Below, piece after piece: positions 1 through 5,685 of a stretch of DNA of 6,971 nt. The stretch is taken from positions 1 to 6,971 of the forward strand of contig JBGPBY010000396.1 of the NCBI GenBank assembly GCA_041481485.1, read 5' to 3'. A program made the translations under genes and the position numbers. The stretch comes from JBGPBY01 sp041481485. GTDB taxonomy: Bacteria > Acidobacteriota > Terriglobia > 20CM-2-55-15. The first letter of the stretch is position 1; each line of letters opens with the position of its first letter. The notes below the pieces were generated by a model. The model worked only from the letters and a program-made list of their open reading frames with translations. It did not search any database and was not told the origin of the DNA.

Positions 1-44
1 AAATCTATTTTATCCTAGTCCCTACTACGCAAATATTTAATTCT

Positions 45-75
45 GGGTTTAATAACCCACGGGTTTACGCCGTGG
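45..75. repeat. Small adjacent hairpins downstream of the DapA-like gene
   Basis: Two short palindromes lie back to back in the non-coding first 111 bases. The first has 5-bp arms GGGTT/AACCC (45-49 and 54-58). The second has 6-bp arms CCACGG/CCGTGG (57-62 and 70-75) with loop GTTTACG. The arms share bases 57-58, so the two structures compete. The second resembles a dispersed CCACGG...CCGTGG palindrome I associate with many environmental genomes; that resemblance is from memory. Neither is followed by a convincing T-tract on either strand, so I do not call a terminator. Bases 1-44 are AT-rich and show nothing else I can name. Confidence 0.35.
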
Positions 76-98
76 CCTACGCGACGGCCGCCGCTCAC

Positions 99-133
99 GC
101 GGCTGGGAACTTCATGGCGCGAGTCCCAGCCGC
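99..133 (-). terminator. Hairpin enclosing the stop codon of the DapA-like gene
   Basis: A perfect 10-bp inverted repeat, GCGGCTGGGA (99-108) and TCCCAGCCGC (124-133), encloses a 15-nt loop. The TGA stop of the DapA-like gene (112-114) lies in that loop. The stem is GC-rich and sits at the end of the cluster, so it may mark or protect the 3' end of the transcript. No U-run follows on the minus strand, so an intrinsic terminator is only a possibility. Confidence 0.3.
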
Positions 134-1059
134 ACTGCGCAATCCTTCATAATTTCCGTTTCCCACTCCGGGCGTTGCGGGTTTTGTGGATGCGTCTGCG
201 GCGAGGGGATCCGGCCGCACGAATGCAGAAAGACTGCGGCGGAATGTTTGTACGCCGGCACAGGCGGACGGAACGCAATGTTTCCCAGATTTTGCAGCGC
301 GTCGGAGAGCGCGTAGTAACGCGCATCGCCGTCGCGCCACAACCGGTCGCGCTCGGCAAATTTATCGGGAGCGAAGGCCGCGAGACCGAGCAGGTAATCC
401 GAACCGTACTCGATCATGTCGATGCCGAGGTCATTGCCGGTGTAGATGCGGAACTCCGGACGATGCGTGTTCCTGAGCTCCAGCCGTTCGAACTCCAGGA
501 GGCGATCGAGTGAGGAGTGCTTCATACCCTTCAATTCGGGGATGTCCATCAGTCCACAGAACGTTTCTTCATTGAAGATCTCTCCGTTGGGCGCGAACAC
601 CGGGCTGAGTTCAAACGCCAGCACAGCAGGGAAGCCCCTGCAGATTTGACGATAGGCAGCGGCCTTATCCCGCGCGGAGAATCTGTGTAGCCGCCCCGTT
701 TGAAAGAGAATGGGCGTTGCACCAGATTCTGCGATGCGATCCATCTCCCGCCTATAGAGCGCGACAACATCGCCTTCAGCGTTTTCGATATAAGCGCCCG
801 CCACGAACGGCGTTCCCGGTCCCAGTGCTTCCCGCGTCCACGCCAGTATGGTCTCGCGTTCTCCAGTGCTCAGGTAGTTCACGTAACCCGTGTCCATATT
901 CACCGCGTTCGTCAAACCTGCCCGATGCGTCACGAGGAGGTTCTGCTGGAAAGCGTCCACCGCGATTCGGCCGTCGCATTCGAATGGCAGCAGAGCCGCG
1001 GCAATGCCGTGCACGGTTCGTCCCGGCTGCACGCGTTGGAGGATGTGATCGATGTTCAT
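112..1059 (-). CDS. Dihydrodipicolinate synthase superfamily protein (DapA-like aldolase/lyase)
   Basis: This is a 315-aa protein of the DHDPS/N-acetylneuraminate lyase superfamily, which are cytoplasmic (beta/alpha)8 enzymes that form a Schiff base with a 2-keto acid. The expected landmarks appear in order. An early strand (residues 16-26) leads into NMDTGY (54-59), in the place of the usual GTTGE loop. AGAYIEN (87-93) follows, and Lys180 in GMKHSS is the likely Schiff-base lysine. The length fits the family plus a C-terminal tail. The Tyr motif of true DapA (TPYYN) reads TPILF (115-119), so lysine biosynthesis is unlikely and the reaction is unknown. I chose ATG at 1059. A TTG at 1122 in the same frame would add 21 residues encoded largely by a palindromic repeat. 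The upstream Shine-Dalgarno is weak (GAAG at most). It is the last gene of the minus-strand cluster, 168 nt after the flavin oxidoreductase, and may depend on readthrough. Confidence 0.85.
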   Translation of the reverse strand: MNIDHILQRVQPGRTVHGIAAALLPFECDGRIAVDAFQQNLLVTHRAGLTNAVNMDTGYVNYLSTGERETILAWTREALGPGTPFVAGAYIENAEGDVVALYRREMDRIAESGATPILFQTGRLHRFSARDKAAAYRQICRGFPAVLAFELSPVFAPNGEIFNEETFCGLMDIPELKGMKHSSLDRLLEFERLELRNTHRPEFRIYTGNDLGIDMIEYGSDYLLGLAAFAPDKFAERDRLWRDGDARYYALSDALQNLGNIAFRPPVPAYKHSAAVFLHSCGRIPSPQTHPQNPQRPEWETEIMKDCAVRLGLAP

Positions 1060-1084
1060 GGCTTCGTATCGAGGTTTTGCGAGT

Positions 1085-1212
1085 GCCACTGTAGGGGCGG
1101 TCCATGAGCGGAGCGAATGCAAGCCCGACAGGGCGCAGCCATCAAGAGATGACCGCCCACATTTTCGCAGATTTGGAAATCGCGGGCGGTCATAGACCGC
1201 CCCTACAGTCGC
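1085..1212. repeat. Nested palindromic element (REP/MITE-like) between two cluster genes
   Basis: The outer arms at 1085-1107 and 1190-1212 are inverted copies matching at 21 of 23 positions, with a perfect 15-bp core ACTGTAGGGGCGGTC. Inside them is a second inverted pair, ATGACCGCCC (1149-1158) and GGGCGGTCAT (1184-1193), whose right half overlaps the outer arm. The internal sequence therefore repeats the GGGCGGTC motif and can fold in alternative ways. The element has no coding capacity and fills most of the gap between the flavin oxidoreductase stop and the DapA-like start. I see no clear target-site duplication. GTAGGGGCGGTC-type palindromes are, from memory, dispersed in several environmental phyla. 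Confidence 0.75.
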
Positions 1213-1227
1213 TCAATTCGAATTCAT

Positions 1228-2664
1228 TCACAATTTTTGCGTTACCAGCCGGGCGTCTTTAATGGCGCGGAGCTTCCGTCCTGCTTCCGACTTCTTGTAA
1301 TGTTCATCGAGTGGATAGCAACCCGATGGCAGCGCATTGCGCGGCCCCGTCGTGCAATCGCTGAATGTGCGGCAAAACCGTTTGCGATCGAGAGGACGGC
1401 CTTCGAGAATATCCCGGGCAACTTCCGGATAAGAGAGCGTGATCCGGCCAAGCCCCACCGCATCCACCCAACCTTCGCGGACCGCGGCCTGCGCGACATA
1501 AGGCAGAAATTCCTGCAGGTAGCTGTACGCCGTTCCGACGAACAGGATTTCCGGAAAGCGCTGCTTGAGCGCGCACGTTACCGCCATTTGCCGCGCGACT
1601 TCAATCAGCGGATCCTCCGGGGGCCGATATCCATCGGAGGGAGGAAACAGCGCGGGCCGCTGGATGTGCGGATTCGTATACGGTGAACCGGCCGTGATGT
1701 TCACCAGATGGATACCCAGTTCCCGGAGCACGGAAAGAAACTCGATGGGTTCGGTCAAATCGGGCTCAATGGGATTCTGCGGATTCACGCCAAAAGCGAA
1801 ACGATATGGAACGCATGCTTCGAAAGTCTCCGGCATTCCGGACTTGTTAAATGGAATGGTATCGAACGCAGACAATCGCACGCCAAGCTCGAGTCCGGGG
1901 GCAACGGCTCGAATGCCCTCGACCACTTCGCGCAGAAAACGCGTCCGATTTTCGAAGCTTCCGCCATAGGCGCCGGGACGTGTATGCGCGCTGAGAAATT
2001 CGTGTCCGAGATAGCCGTGGCAGTGCTTGATGTCGAGAAATTCGAATCCGATCTCGCCGGCAATGCGCGCAGCGCGATGAAAGTCTTCAATGATCTCGCG
2101 TATGTCGCCATCCGAGAGCAGTGGATAGTCATCCGGCAGGCCGAGACGCCGATCCATGATCGGATGCCTGTAGAGAATGCGCGGCTCGGGACGATGAGAA
2201 TTCGGACGGCTGAACCGTCCCGAATGAGTCAACTGCAGTCCCACCACGACGCGAGAGCCGGCCGCCTCGATCAGTGTCTCGCGCAGCCGCGACAAATCGT
2301 CGCGCGTCTTCTCGTTGATTAGCAACTGATTCGGATTCGCGCGACCGTCGTGGCGCACGGCGACGGCCTCGCCGCCCCAGATCAGCGCCGCTCCACTGCG
2401 GCCAAAATGTTCCCACCGCCGGATGGTCCATTCGCTCGGCCGTCCGTCCGGTGTGCCGTCCCAGCCTTCCATCGGCTGAACTGCAAAGCGGTTCGCCATC
2501 GAAAGGTGCTGCGATCGCATTGGCTGGGCCAACGGCGATGCCGTTCCGGCGAGAAGTTCACGATCAACCGGGATCGAAATGTTCAGCTTACGCAAGTGCG
2601 CTTGAAACGCGTCGACTGTGTGCAGGCTGCCGAGATGCGCGAAACTGCCGCTCAACTCTGCCAC
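1228..2664 (-). CDS. Old yellow enzyme family NADH:flavin oxidoreductase
   Basis: This is a 478-aa FMN-dependent TIM-barrel oxidoreductase of the OYE family. These enzymes use NAD(P)H to reduce activated C=C bonds and act in the cytoplasm. Motifs in order are NRFAVQPMEGWDG (58-70, FMN/N-terminal strand), QLTHSGR (144-150), the active-site stretch DIKHCHGYL (211-219) with His214 and His216, then RPGAYGGSFENR (229-240), GVRLSA (261-266), and GLGR (404-407) near the FMN phosphate. The C-terminus carries Cys431, Cys437 and Cys449. This recalls the four-Cys Fe-S motif of 2,4-dienoyl-CoA reductases with one Cys missing, and no FAD/NAD(P) module follows. The protein is full length for a single-domain member with an N-terminal extension of about 45 residues. 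It starts at GTG (2664), 6 nt after the DUF6807 stop, with GAAGGGA as a possible ribosome site about 9 nt upstream, so coupling is likely. The substrate is unknown; co-occurrence suggests a catabolic enoate. Confidence 0.9.
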   Translation of the reverse strand: MAELSGSFAHLGSLHTVDAFQAHLRKLNISIPVDRELLAGTASPLAQPMRSQHLSMANRFAVQPMEGWDGTPDGRPSEWTIRRWEHFGRSGAALIWGGEAVAVRHDGRANPNQLLINEKTRDDLSRLRETLIEAAGSRVVVGLQLTHSGRFSRPNSHRPEPRILYRHPIMDRRLGLPDDYPLLSDGDIREIIEDFHRAARIAGEIGFEFLDIKHCHGYLGHEFLSAHTRPGAYGGSFENRTRFLREVVEGIRAVAPGLELGVRLSAFDTIPFNKSGMPETFEACVPYRFAFGVNPQNPIEPDLTEPIEFLSVLRELGIHLVNITAGSPYTNPHIQRPALFPPSDGYRPPEDPLIEVARQMAVTCALKQRFPEILFVGTAYSYLQEFLPYVAQAAVREGWVDAVGLGRITLSYPEVARDILEGRPLDRKRFCRTFSDCTTGPRNALPSGCYPLDEHYKKSEAGRKLRAIKDARLVTQKL

Positions 2665-2670
2665 TCGCAG

Positions 2671-3495
2671 TCATCCCTTCGCATAATCGTCCCAAAGCCG
2701 GTTCAGTTCGGCGGCGCTGACTTCGCCGTCATAGACGAGGAAGCGATAGCGGGAAACATAGGGCTTGCCCGGCGTGATTTCCCACTGTCCGCGTTTTGAG
2801 GGCGAGAAATTGAAATATGGATCGTCGGGATGAATACGCAACGGCTGCGGCGCGCGGAAATTGGCCGGATGGCCGAGAGCAGCAATCCCCACGGGCTGCC
2901 CGTCGACACGTCCGCCTATCGCGCACCAGCGCGCCGTCGTGTCGTCGCCGGCAATTCGGTCCTTGCCTTCAGAAGTCAGGAATGACACGTTGGCCTTCGT
3001 TCTCCAATTGCTATGGCCGCGAATGCCGATTCCTCCATATCGATAGTCCGGAAGAATCAGTGGACTTGCCGAGGCGCACTCCTGAGTGGAGACAATGTCG
3101 AACATGGCATATCGGCTCATTCCCGGGACTCGGCGATACACCGTGACATCCCACACTTCGTTCAGTGCTGTCTTTGGTTGTGGACCGCTGAGATCGACAT
3201 GACGCAGTCGCGCCTTGAAGGTGGCTTTCTCGGAACCGCTGCGGACGTCTTCGATCTTCTCGAACTTGACGGCGCCGGTTCCATCGCCCATGTTCCAGAA
3301 GTCCGGGTGGCGGCCTTCGAACTCCGTCTTGGTCCATGCGAAAAAGACGCCATGCTGATGCGGATGATCGTCCGGATAGTCGTCCGTCACGATTCGGCCG
3401 TTCGGCGTGAACACGGGATGCATGTATCCGGCGCGAAGGAAATTCGTCCGGATGCTGGCACTCGGCGGCTGAGGGCGGAGAAGAAAGTCGAACAC
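2671..3495 (-). CDS. DUF6807 / PmoA-like family protein, mature domain (5' end frameshifted)
   Basis: This frame encodes a protein of the family annotated DUF6807 or 'methane oxygenase PmoA'. The name is historical and I infer no methane oxidation. Residues counted from GTG 3495: DDHPHQHG (42-49) followed by FFAW, YGGIGIRG (153-160), ARWC (188-191), HPANFRAP (209-216), FNFSP (228-232) and RYRFLVYDG (249-257). The clustered His residues suggest a metal or sugar site, but no activity is known to me. GTG 3495 is almost certainly not the real start. The frame stays open upstream to a stop at 3628-3630 with no ATG, GTG or TTG, and still encodes family-like sequence (LHIKADGRP). The true N-terminus lies in another frame as a Tat signal at 3554-3631. 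Dropping one C from the C6 run at 3561-3566 joins the two into a 319-aa exported protein. It is the first gene of the cluster and lies 6 nt from the flavin oxidoreductase. Confidence 0.85.
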   Translation of the reverse strand: MFDFLLRPQPPSASIRTNFLRAGYMHPVFTPNGRIVTDDYPDDHPHQHGVFFAWTKTEFEGRHPDFWNMGDGTGAVKFEKIEDVRSGSEKATFKARLRHVDLSGPQPKTALNEVWDVTVYRRVPGMSRYAMFDIVSTQECASASPLILPDYRYGGIGIRGHSNWRTKANVSFLTSEGKDRIAGDDTTARWCAIGGRVDGQPVGIAALGHPANFRAPQPLRIHPDDPYFNFSPSKRGQWEITPGKPYVSRYRFLVYDGEVSAAELNRLWDDYAKG

Positions 3496-3553
3496 CGGAC
3501 GCCCGTCCGCCTTGATGTGCAGTGCGGAGGTGTCGGCAAGGGCTTCAACCGCG

Positions 3554-3631
3554 TCAGCTCGGGGGGCGCCACGCCAAGAGCGAGGCTCCCACGGCCATGA
3601 AACTGCGACGGGATATGGGTGAGTCAGTCAT
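3554..3631 (-). CDS. Tat signal peptide segment of the DUF6807 gene, separated by a frameshift
   Basis: From ATG 3631 a 25-codon frame reads MTDSPISRRSFMAVGASLLA and then WRPPS and a TGA. SRRSFM is a good twin-arginine motif, the next stretch is hydrophobic, and an in-frame TAA lies 9 nt upstream, so this ATG is the only upstream start. The frame ends 7 nt past a run of six C (minus strand; G6 at 3561-3566). With five C the reading continues WRPRADAVEAL and joins the DUF6807 body, giving an Ala-x-Ala-like cleavage site near residue 27. I read this as the real 5' end of that gene. The break could be a sequencing or assembly error, a recent mutation, or, less likely, functional slippage. No good Shine-Dalgarno is present. 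Confidence 0.7.
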   Translation of the reverse strand: MTDSPISRRSFMAVGASLLAWRPPS

Positions 3632-3639
3632 ACGCGCAG

Positions 3640-3667
3640 ATTATGTAAAGCAATCCCTCGCTGTCAA
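3640..3667 (-). promoter_or_regulatory. Sigma70-like promoter of the three-gene cluster
   Basis: On the minus strand, TTGACA (3667-3662) and CATAAT (3645-3640) are separated by 16 bp. That is a perfect -35 and a 5/6 -10. The -10 ends 8 nt before ATG 3631, so the predicted transcript would carry only about 0-3 nt of leader, which fits the absence of a Shine-Dalgarno. The -35 lies at the outer edge of the left inverted-repeat arm, sharing its sequence. Confidence 0.55.
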
Positions 3668-3813
3668 ATGTGCGATGTACGATGTGCGATGTCAAATGTA
3701 CTTGCTTAGATGACGAACTGACCCAATCAGTTCTAAAACCAGGGCATTTTTAGGCAGTGAGCCATCGAAACAGGTACATAGGACATCGCACATCGTACAT
3801 CGCACATTTGACA
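3662..3813. repeat. Large inverted repeat built of tandem heptamers
   Basis: Arms at 3662-3693 and 3782-3813 are perfect inverted copies (32 bp). The match continues imperfectly inward for about 10 more bases, including a shared ATGTAC. Within the left arm the sequence has a strict 7-nt period from 3665 to 3699: CAAATGT, GCGATGT, ACGATGT, GCGATGT, CAAATGT. The unit order is itself symmetric. The right arm, read on the minus strand, has the same first four units and then CCTATGT. The 88-nt centre is non-coding. It fills most of the gap between the lipoprotein stop and the cluster promoter. Cyanobacterial heptanucleotide STRR repeats are an analogy, not a claim of relatedness. Confidence 0.85.
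3715..3753. other. Two small hairpins in the centre of the inverted repeat
   Basis: GAACTGA (3715-3721) pairs with TCAGTTC (3727-3733) around a 5-nt loop. CTAAAA (3733-3738) can pair with TTTTAG (3748-3753). They share base 3733. Either could act as a weak transcription stop for the lipoprotein gene, which reads toward them on the minus strand, but neither is followed by a clear U-tract there. Confidence 0.35.
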
Positions 3814-3826
3814 ACGTGGGCGGGGA

Positions 3827-5215
3827 TCACCGCCAGACCGGAAGTCCGGTAGCGTCGTCGAATTTCAGGAAATCCATGGCGGCGTAATGCTTGCCCGCCG
3901 CGTCCCAGGAATCCGTGCGGATTACGAGGAGGCCGGTACCCGCCTGCCATTCGACAGGAACCGTGCTGCGGCGCGCATACACTCGCCCAGGGCCGAGGGT
4001 GGCAATATTGGCGCTCTCGGCCCTGCTGATATCGTTGGCGATAACCGTGTAGTCCTTCTTCGTCACAAACGCCACCACGAAGGAACCTTCCTTCCGTTCA
4101 AACGCGACCGCGGCCCGAAGGCGTTCGCGATCCCAGACAACAATCTTGAGGCCGACCGCAATACTTTCCGGTGTGATGTCTTCCGGAACGGCGATGGACG
4201 CATGCTCCAAAAACCCAGCTGAGTCGGACTGAGCAATGCGTCTGTCGGCGCCTTTGCCCGAAACGATCAGAACCTGATCGCCGGATGACGGAGGAGAAAT
4301 CTGGGCTTGAATGTAGTGCAGGGCGGACTTCAGATCCGGGTCATTCGGAAATCGCTTCAGTGCCGCCTCGATGCACGAAACGGAAGACTGGCCCCGAAAA
4401 CGCCGAAGGGCAACTGCAGCGATTCCTCTGGTGTACTGGTCCTGCGCGGTCACGAAGCCACAGTAGTAGCGGACCGGATCGCGCAGCGCCTTCCATTGGG
4501 GAACGACCGCGCCGGTACGGACGTTCCATGATAAGACTTCAAGATCGGTTCCCAACAGGTCCGTACCGTATCCAATAAGCAGATTGCTACGCACCTCAAG
4601 CGTTTCGCCATTCCATCCCTTCAGAGAAACATTGCCATTGATGCCGACGCCTAATTCGCCATCCGGCTTCATGGTTTTCTTTCGGACGAATTCCGCCAGA
4701 TCGACAACCTGAATGAAGGGGACGCCCTCCGCGGAAGAGAGAACCGCGAGATATTTTCCGTCTGGAGAGGGCAGAAACTCGTTGATGCTAGATCCCCAAA
4801 AACTGTTTGGGCCGATGCGGCTGCTCTCGACGCCTGACGATGTTTTGGTCAACAACCACCAGTCGCCGGGGTCGCTCACGGATAGAGCGTCGACATGACA
4901 GAGGGTTTCGTCTACACGCGTCGACCGGCCGTCGAGGAAGAGCGTCTGGATTGGACTTGCCTTGAAGGACAAAGCTGCAGACAGGCAGTTGCGCGCAACG
5001 GCGGCCGGCTCTGTCCTTTCGCGTCGTTCGGATCGCTCACCCTTGTCAATTTGAGGATCCGGATTCTCTTTCTGCTGGCATGCTGCCGCCAAAATGAAAA
5101 GAGCAGCCACCATAACCATGCGTATGGCGGACGCCCGCTGACGGCGCGCGCCGTTTCGCAGACCTTCGGTCCGGTGCCGAAGCGCGGCCGTTCCATTAAT
5201 GATTAAAACTGGCAT
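3827..5215 (-). CDS. Putative lipoprotein of unknown function, possible beta-propeller
   Basis: This is a 462-aa protein I cannot place in a family. From ATG 5215 it has a long Arg-rich n-region (residues 11-32), a hydrophobic core, and the lipobox LAAAC with Cys46, followed by a charged, probably disordered linker (QQKENPDPQ onward). That predicts a lipid-anchored envelope protein. SPDGKYLAVLSS (150-161) resembles one blade of a WD40/TolB-like propeller, and much of the rest alternates short beta-like stretches. A helical patch near 281-305 (IEAALKRFPNDPDL) is TPR-like. Four further Cys (77, 106, 252, 281) could form disulfides after export. The start is supported by GGGAG (5231-5227) 11 nt upstream. 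GTG 5224 is too close to that site, and ATG 5119 would leave no positive n-region. The neighbours give no functional link. The gene ends just before the inverted repeat. Confidence 0.75.
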   Translation of the reverse strand: MPVLIINGTAALRHRTEGLRNGARRQRASAIRMVMVAALFILAAACQQKENPDPQIDKGERSERRERTEPAAVARNCLSAALSFKASPIQTLFLDGRSTRVDETLCHVDALSVSDPGDWWLLTKTSSGVESSRIGPNSFWGSSINEFLPSPDGKYLAVLSSAEGVPFIQVVDLAEFVRKKTMKPDGELGVGINGNVSLKGWNGETLEVRSNLLIGYGTDLLGTDLEVLSWNVRTGAVVPQWKALRDPVRYYCGFVTAQDQYTRGIAAVALRRFRGQSSVSCIEAALKRFPNDPDLKSALHYIQAQISPPSSGDQVLIVSGKGADRRIAQSDSAGFLEHASIAVPEDITPESIAVGLKIVVWDRERLRAAVAFERKEGSFVVAFVTKKDYTVIANDISRAESANIATLGPGRVYARRSTVPVEWQAGTGLLVIRTDSWDAAGKHYAAMDFLKFDDATGLPVWR

Positions 5216-5224
5216 GGATTGCAC

Positions 5225-5578
5225 TGCTCCCTATAGTGCCAGAACTCCAATTCAAAGTTGGAAGAGTGTTCAGCAAACGAATGCGCCCGCTGATATGGAA
5301 TCCCGGCTGCTTAACTATTCCGTGAACGTCCTTTGATACGTCGTTATACACGGGAGGTGTGCGATAAGAACAGGAGATGATGTCAGGGAATTCGGGATCT
5401 ATTCCTCGGATTGCTGTCTCGAGGAAGTAATTTTTGAAGCGGGTTGTTTTTCCCGGTGTCCCCGTTGTTCGGGGCTTTGTGAATGGGAACTCGTTGATGT
5501 TGGGGTTGCGTGGGAACATATGGAAATCTGAATTCACGCCCTTCAGCAAAAATAAATGCCTCTCAAGTTACTGAGTCT
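5225..5578. other. Gene-poor stretch with one long unassigned open frame
   Basis: I see no confident gene in these 354 bases. The minus strand holds an open frame from just after a TAA at 5568-5570 down to 5196, about 125 codons, with normal-looking composition (for example NPNINEFPFTKP). Its only ATG is at 5519, it lacks a ribosome site, and it runs about 20 nt into the lipoprotein gene in another frame. On the plus strand a 48-codon frame is open from 5431 to 5575. I recognise neither product. A decayed gene fragment or chance openness are both possible. The region should also hold the lipoprotein promoter. TATAGG at 5236-5231 is a candidate -10 on the minus strand, but no properly spaced -35 is visible. 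Confidence 0.35.
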
Positions 5579-5608
5579 GATTGGGTGGTTCCCCCGTACC
5601 ACCCAATC
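5579..5608. other. Strong 11-bp hairpin upstream of the glycine-zipper gene
   Basis: GATTGGGTGGT (5579-5589) pairs perfectly with ACCACCCAATC (5598-5608) around the loop TCCCCCGT. It lies 77 nt before ATG 5686. No T-run follows on either strand, so a classical intrinsic terminator is not supported. It could be a 5'-UTR structure of the plus-strand gene or an operator-like palindrome. I match it to no known riboswitch class. Confidence 0.5.
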
Positions 5609-5685
5609 GGGAAAGGCAATTGCTTCCAATTCCAGCAAGCGGCGAGTGTCATCTTAAAAAATCCAAAAAAGAATTGAGGAAAATC

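Noticed and set aside
1060..1122. Longer start (TTG 1122) for the DapA-like protein
   Set aside because: The added residues are encoded by the arm of a palindromic repeat and precede a good ATG that gives a typical family N-terminus.
1708..2322. Plus-strand open frame of 204 codons
   Set aside because: It lies antisense within the flavin oxidoreductase gene, whose minus frame carries all the family motifs; this is a GC-driven shadow frame.
1228..2664. Full 2,4-dienoyl-CoA reductase (FadH-type)
   Set aside because: It lacks the FAD/NAD(P) C-terminal module and one of the four Fe-S cysteines.
2671..3495. Particulate methane monooxygenase subunit, as the 'PmoA' family label might suggest
   Set aside because: The protein is soluble-looking, with His-rich and beta motifs and no membrane helices; the label is an annotation legacy.
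3013..3600. Plus-strand open frame of 195 codons
   Set aside because: It is antisense to the DUF6807 gene and has no recognisable domain.
3662..3813. CRISPR array
   Set aside because: The units are 7 nt, directly adjacent with no spacers, and the two long copies are inverted rather than direct.
5579..5608. Intrinsic terminator
   Set aside because: No T-run follows the stem on either strand.
5581..5685. Longer start (TTG 5581) for the glycine-zipper protein
   Set aside because: It would translate through a hairpin and place 35 residues before a perfect signal peptide; ATG 5686 has a GAGGA site.
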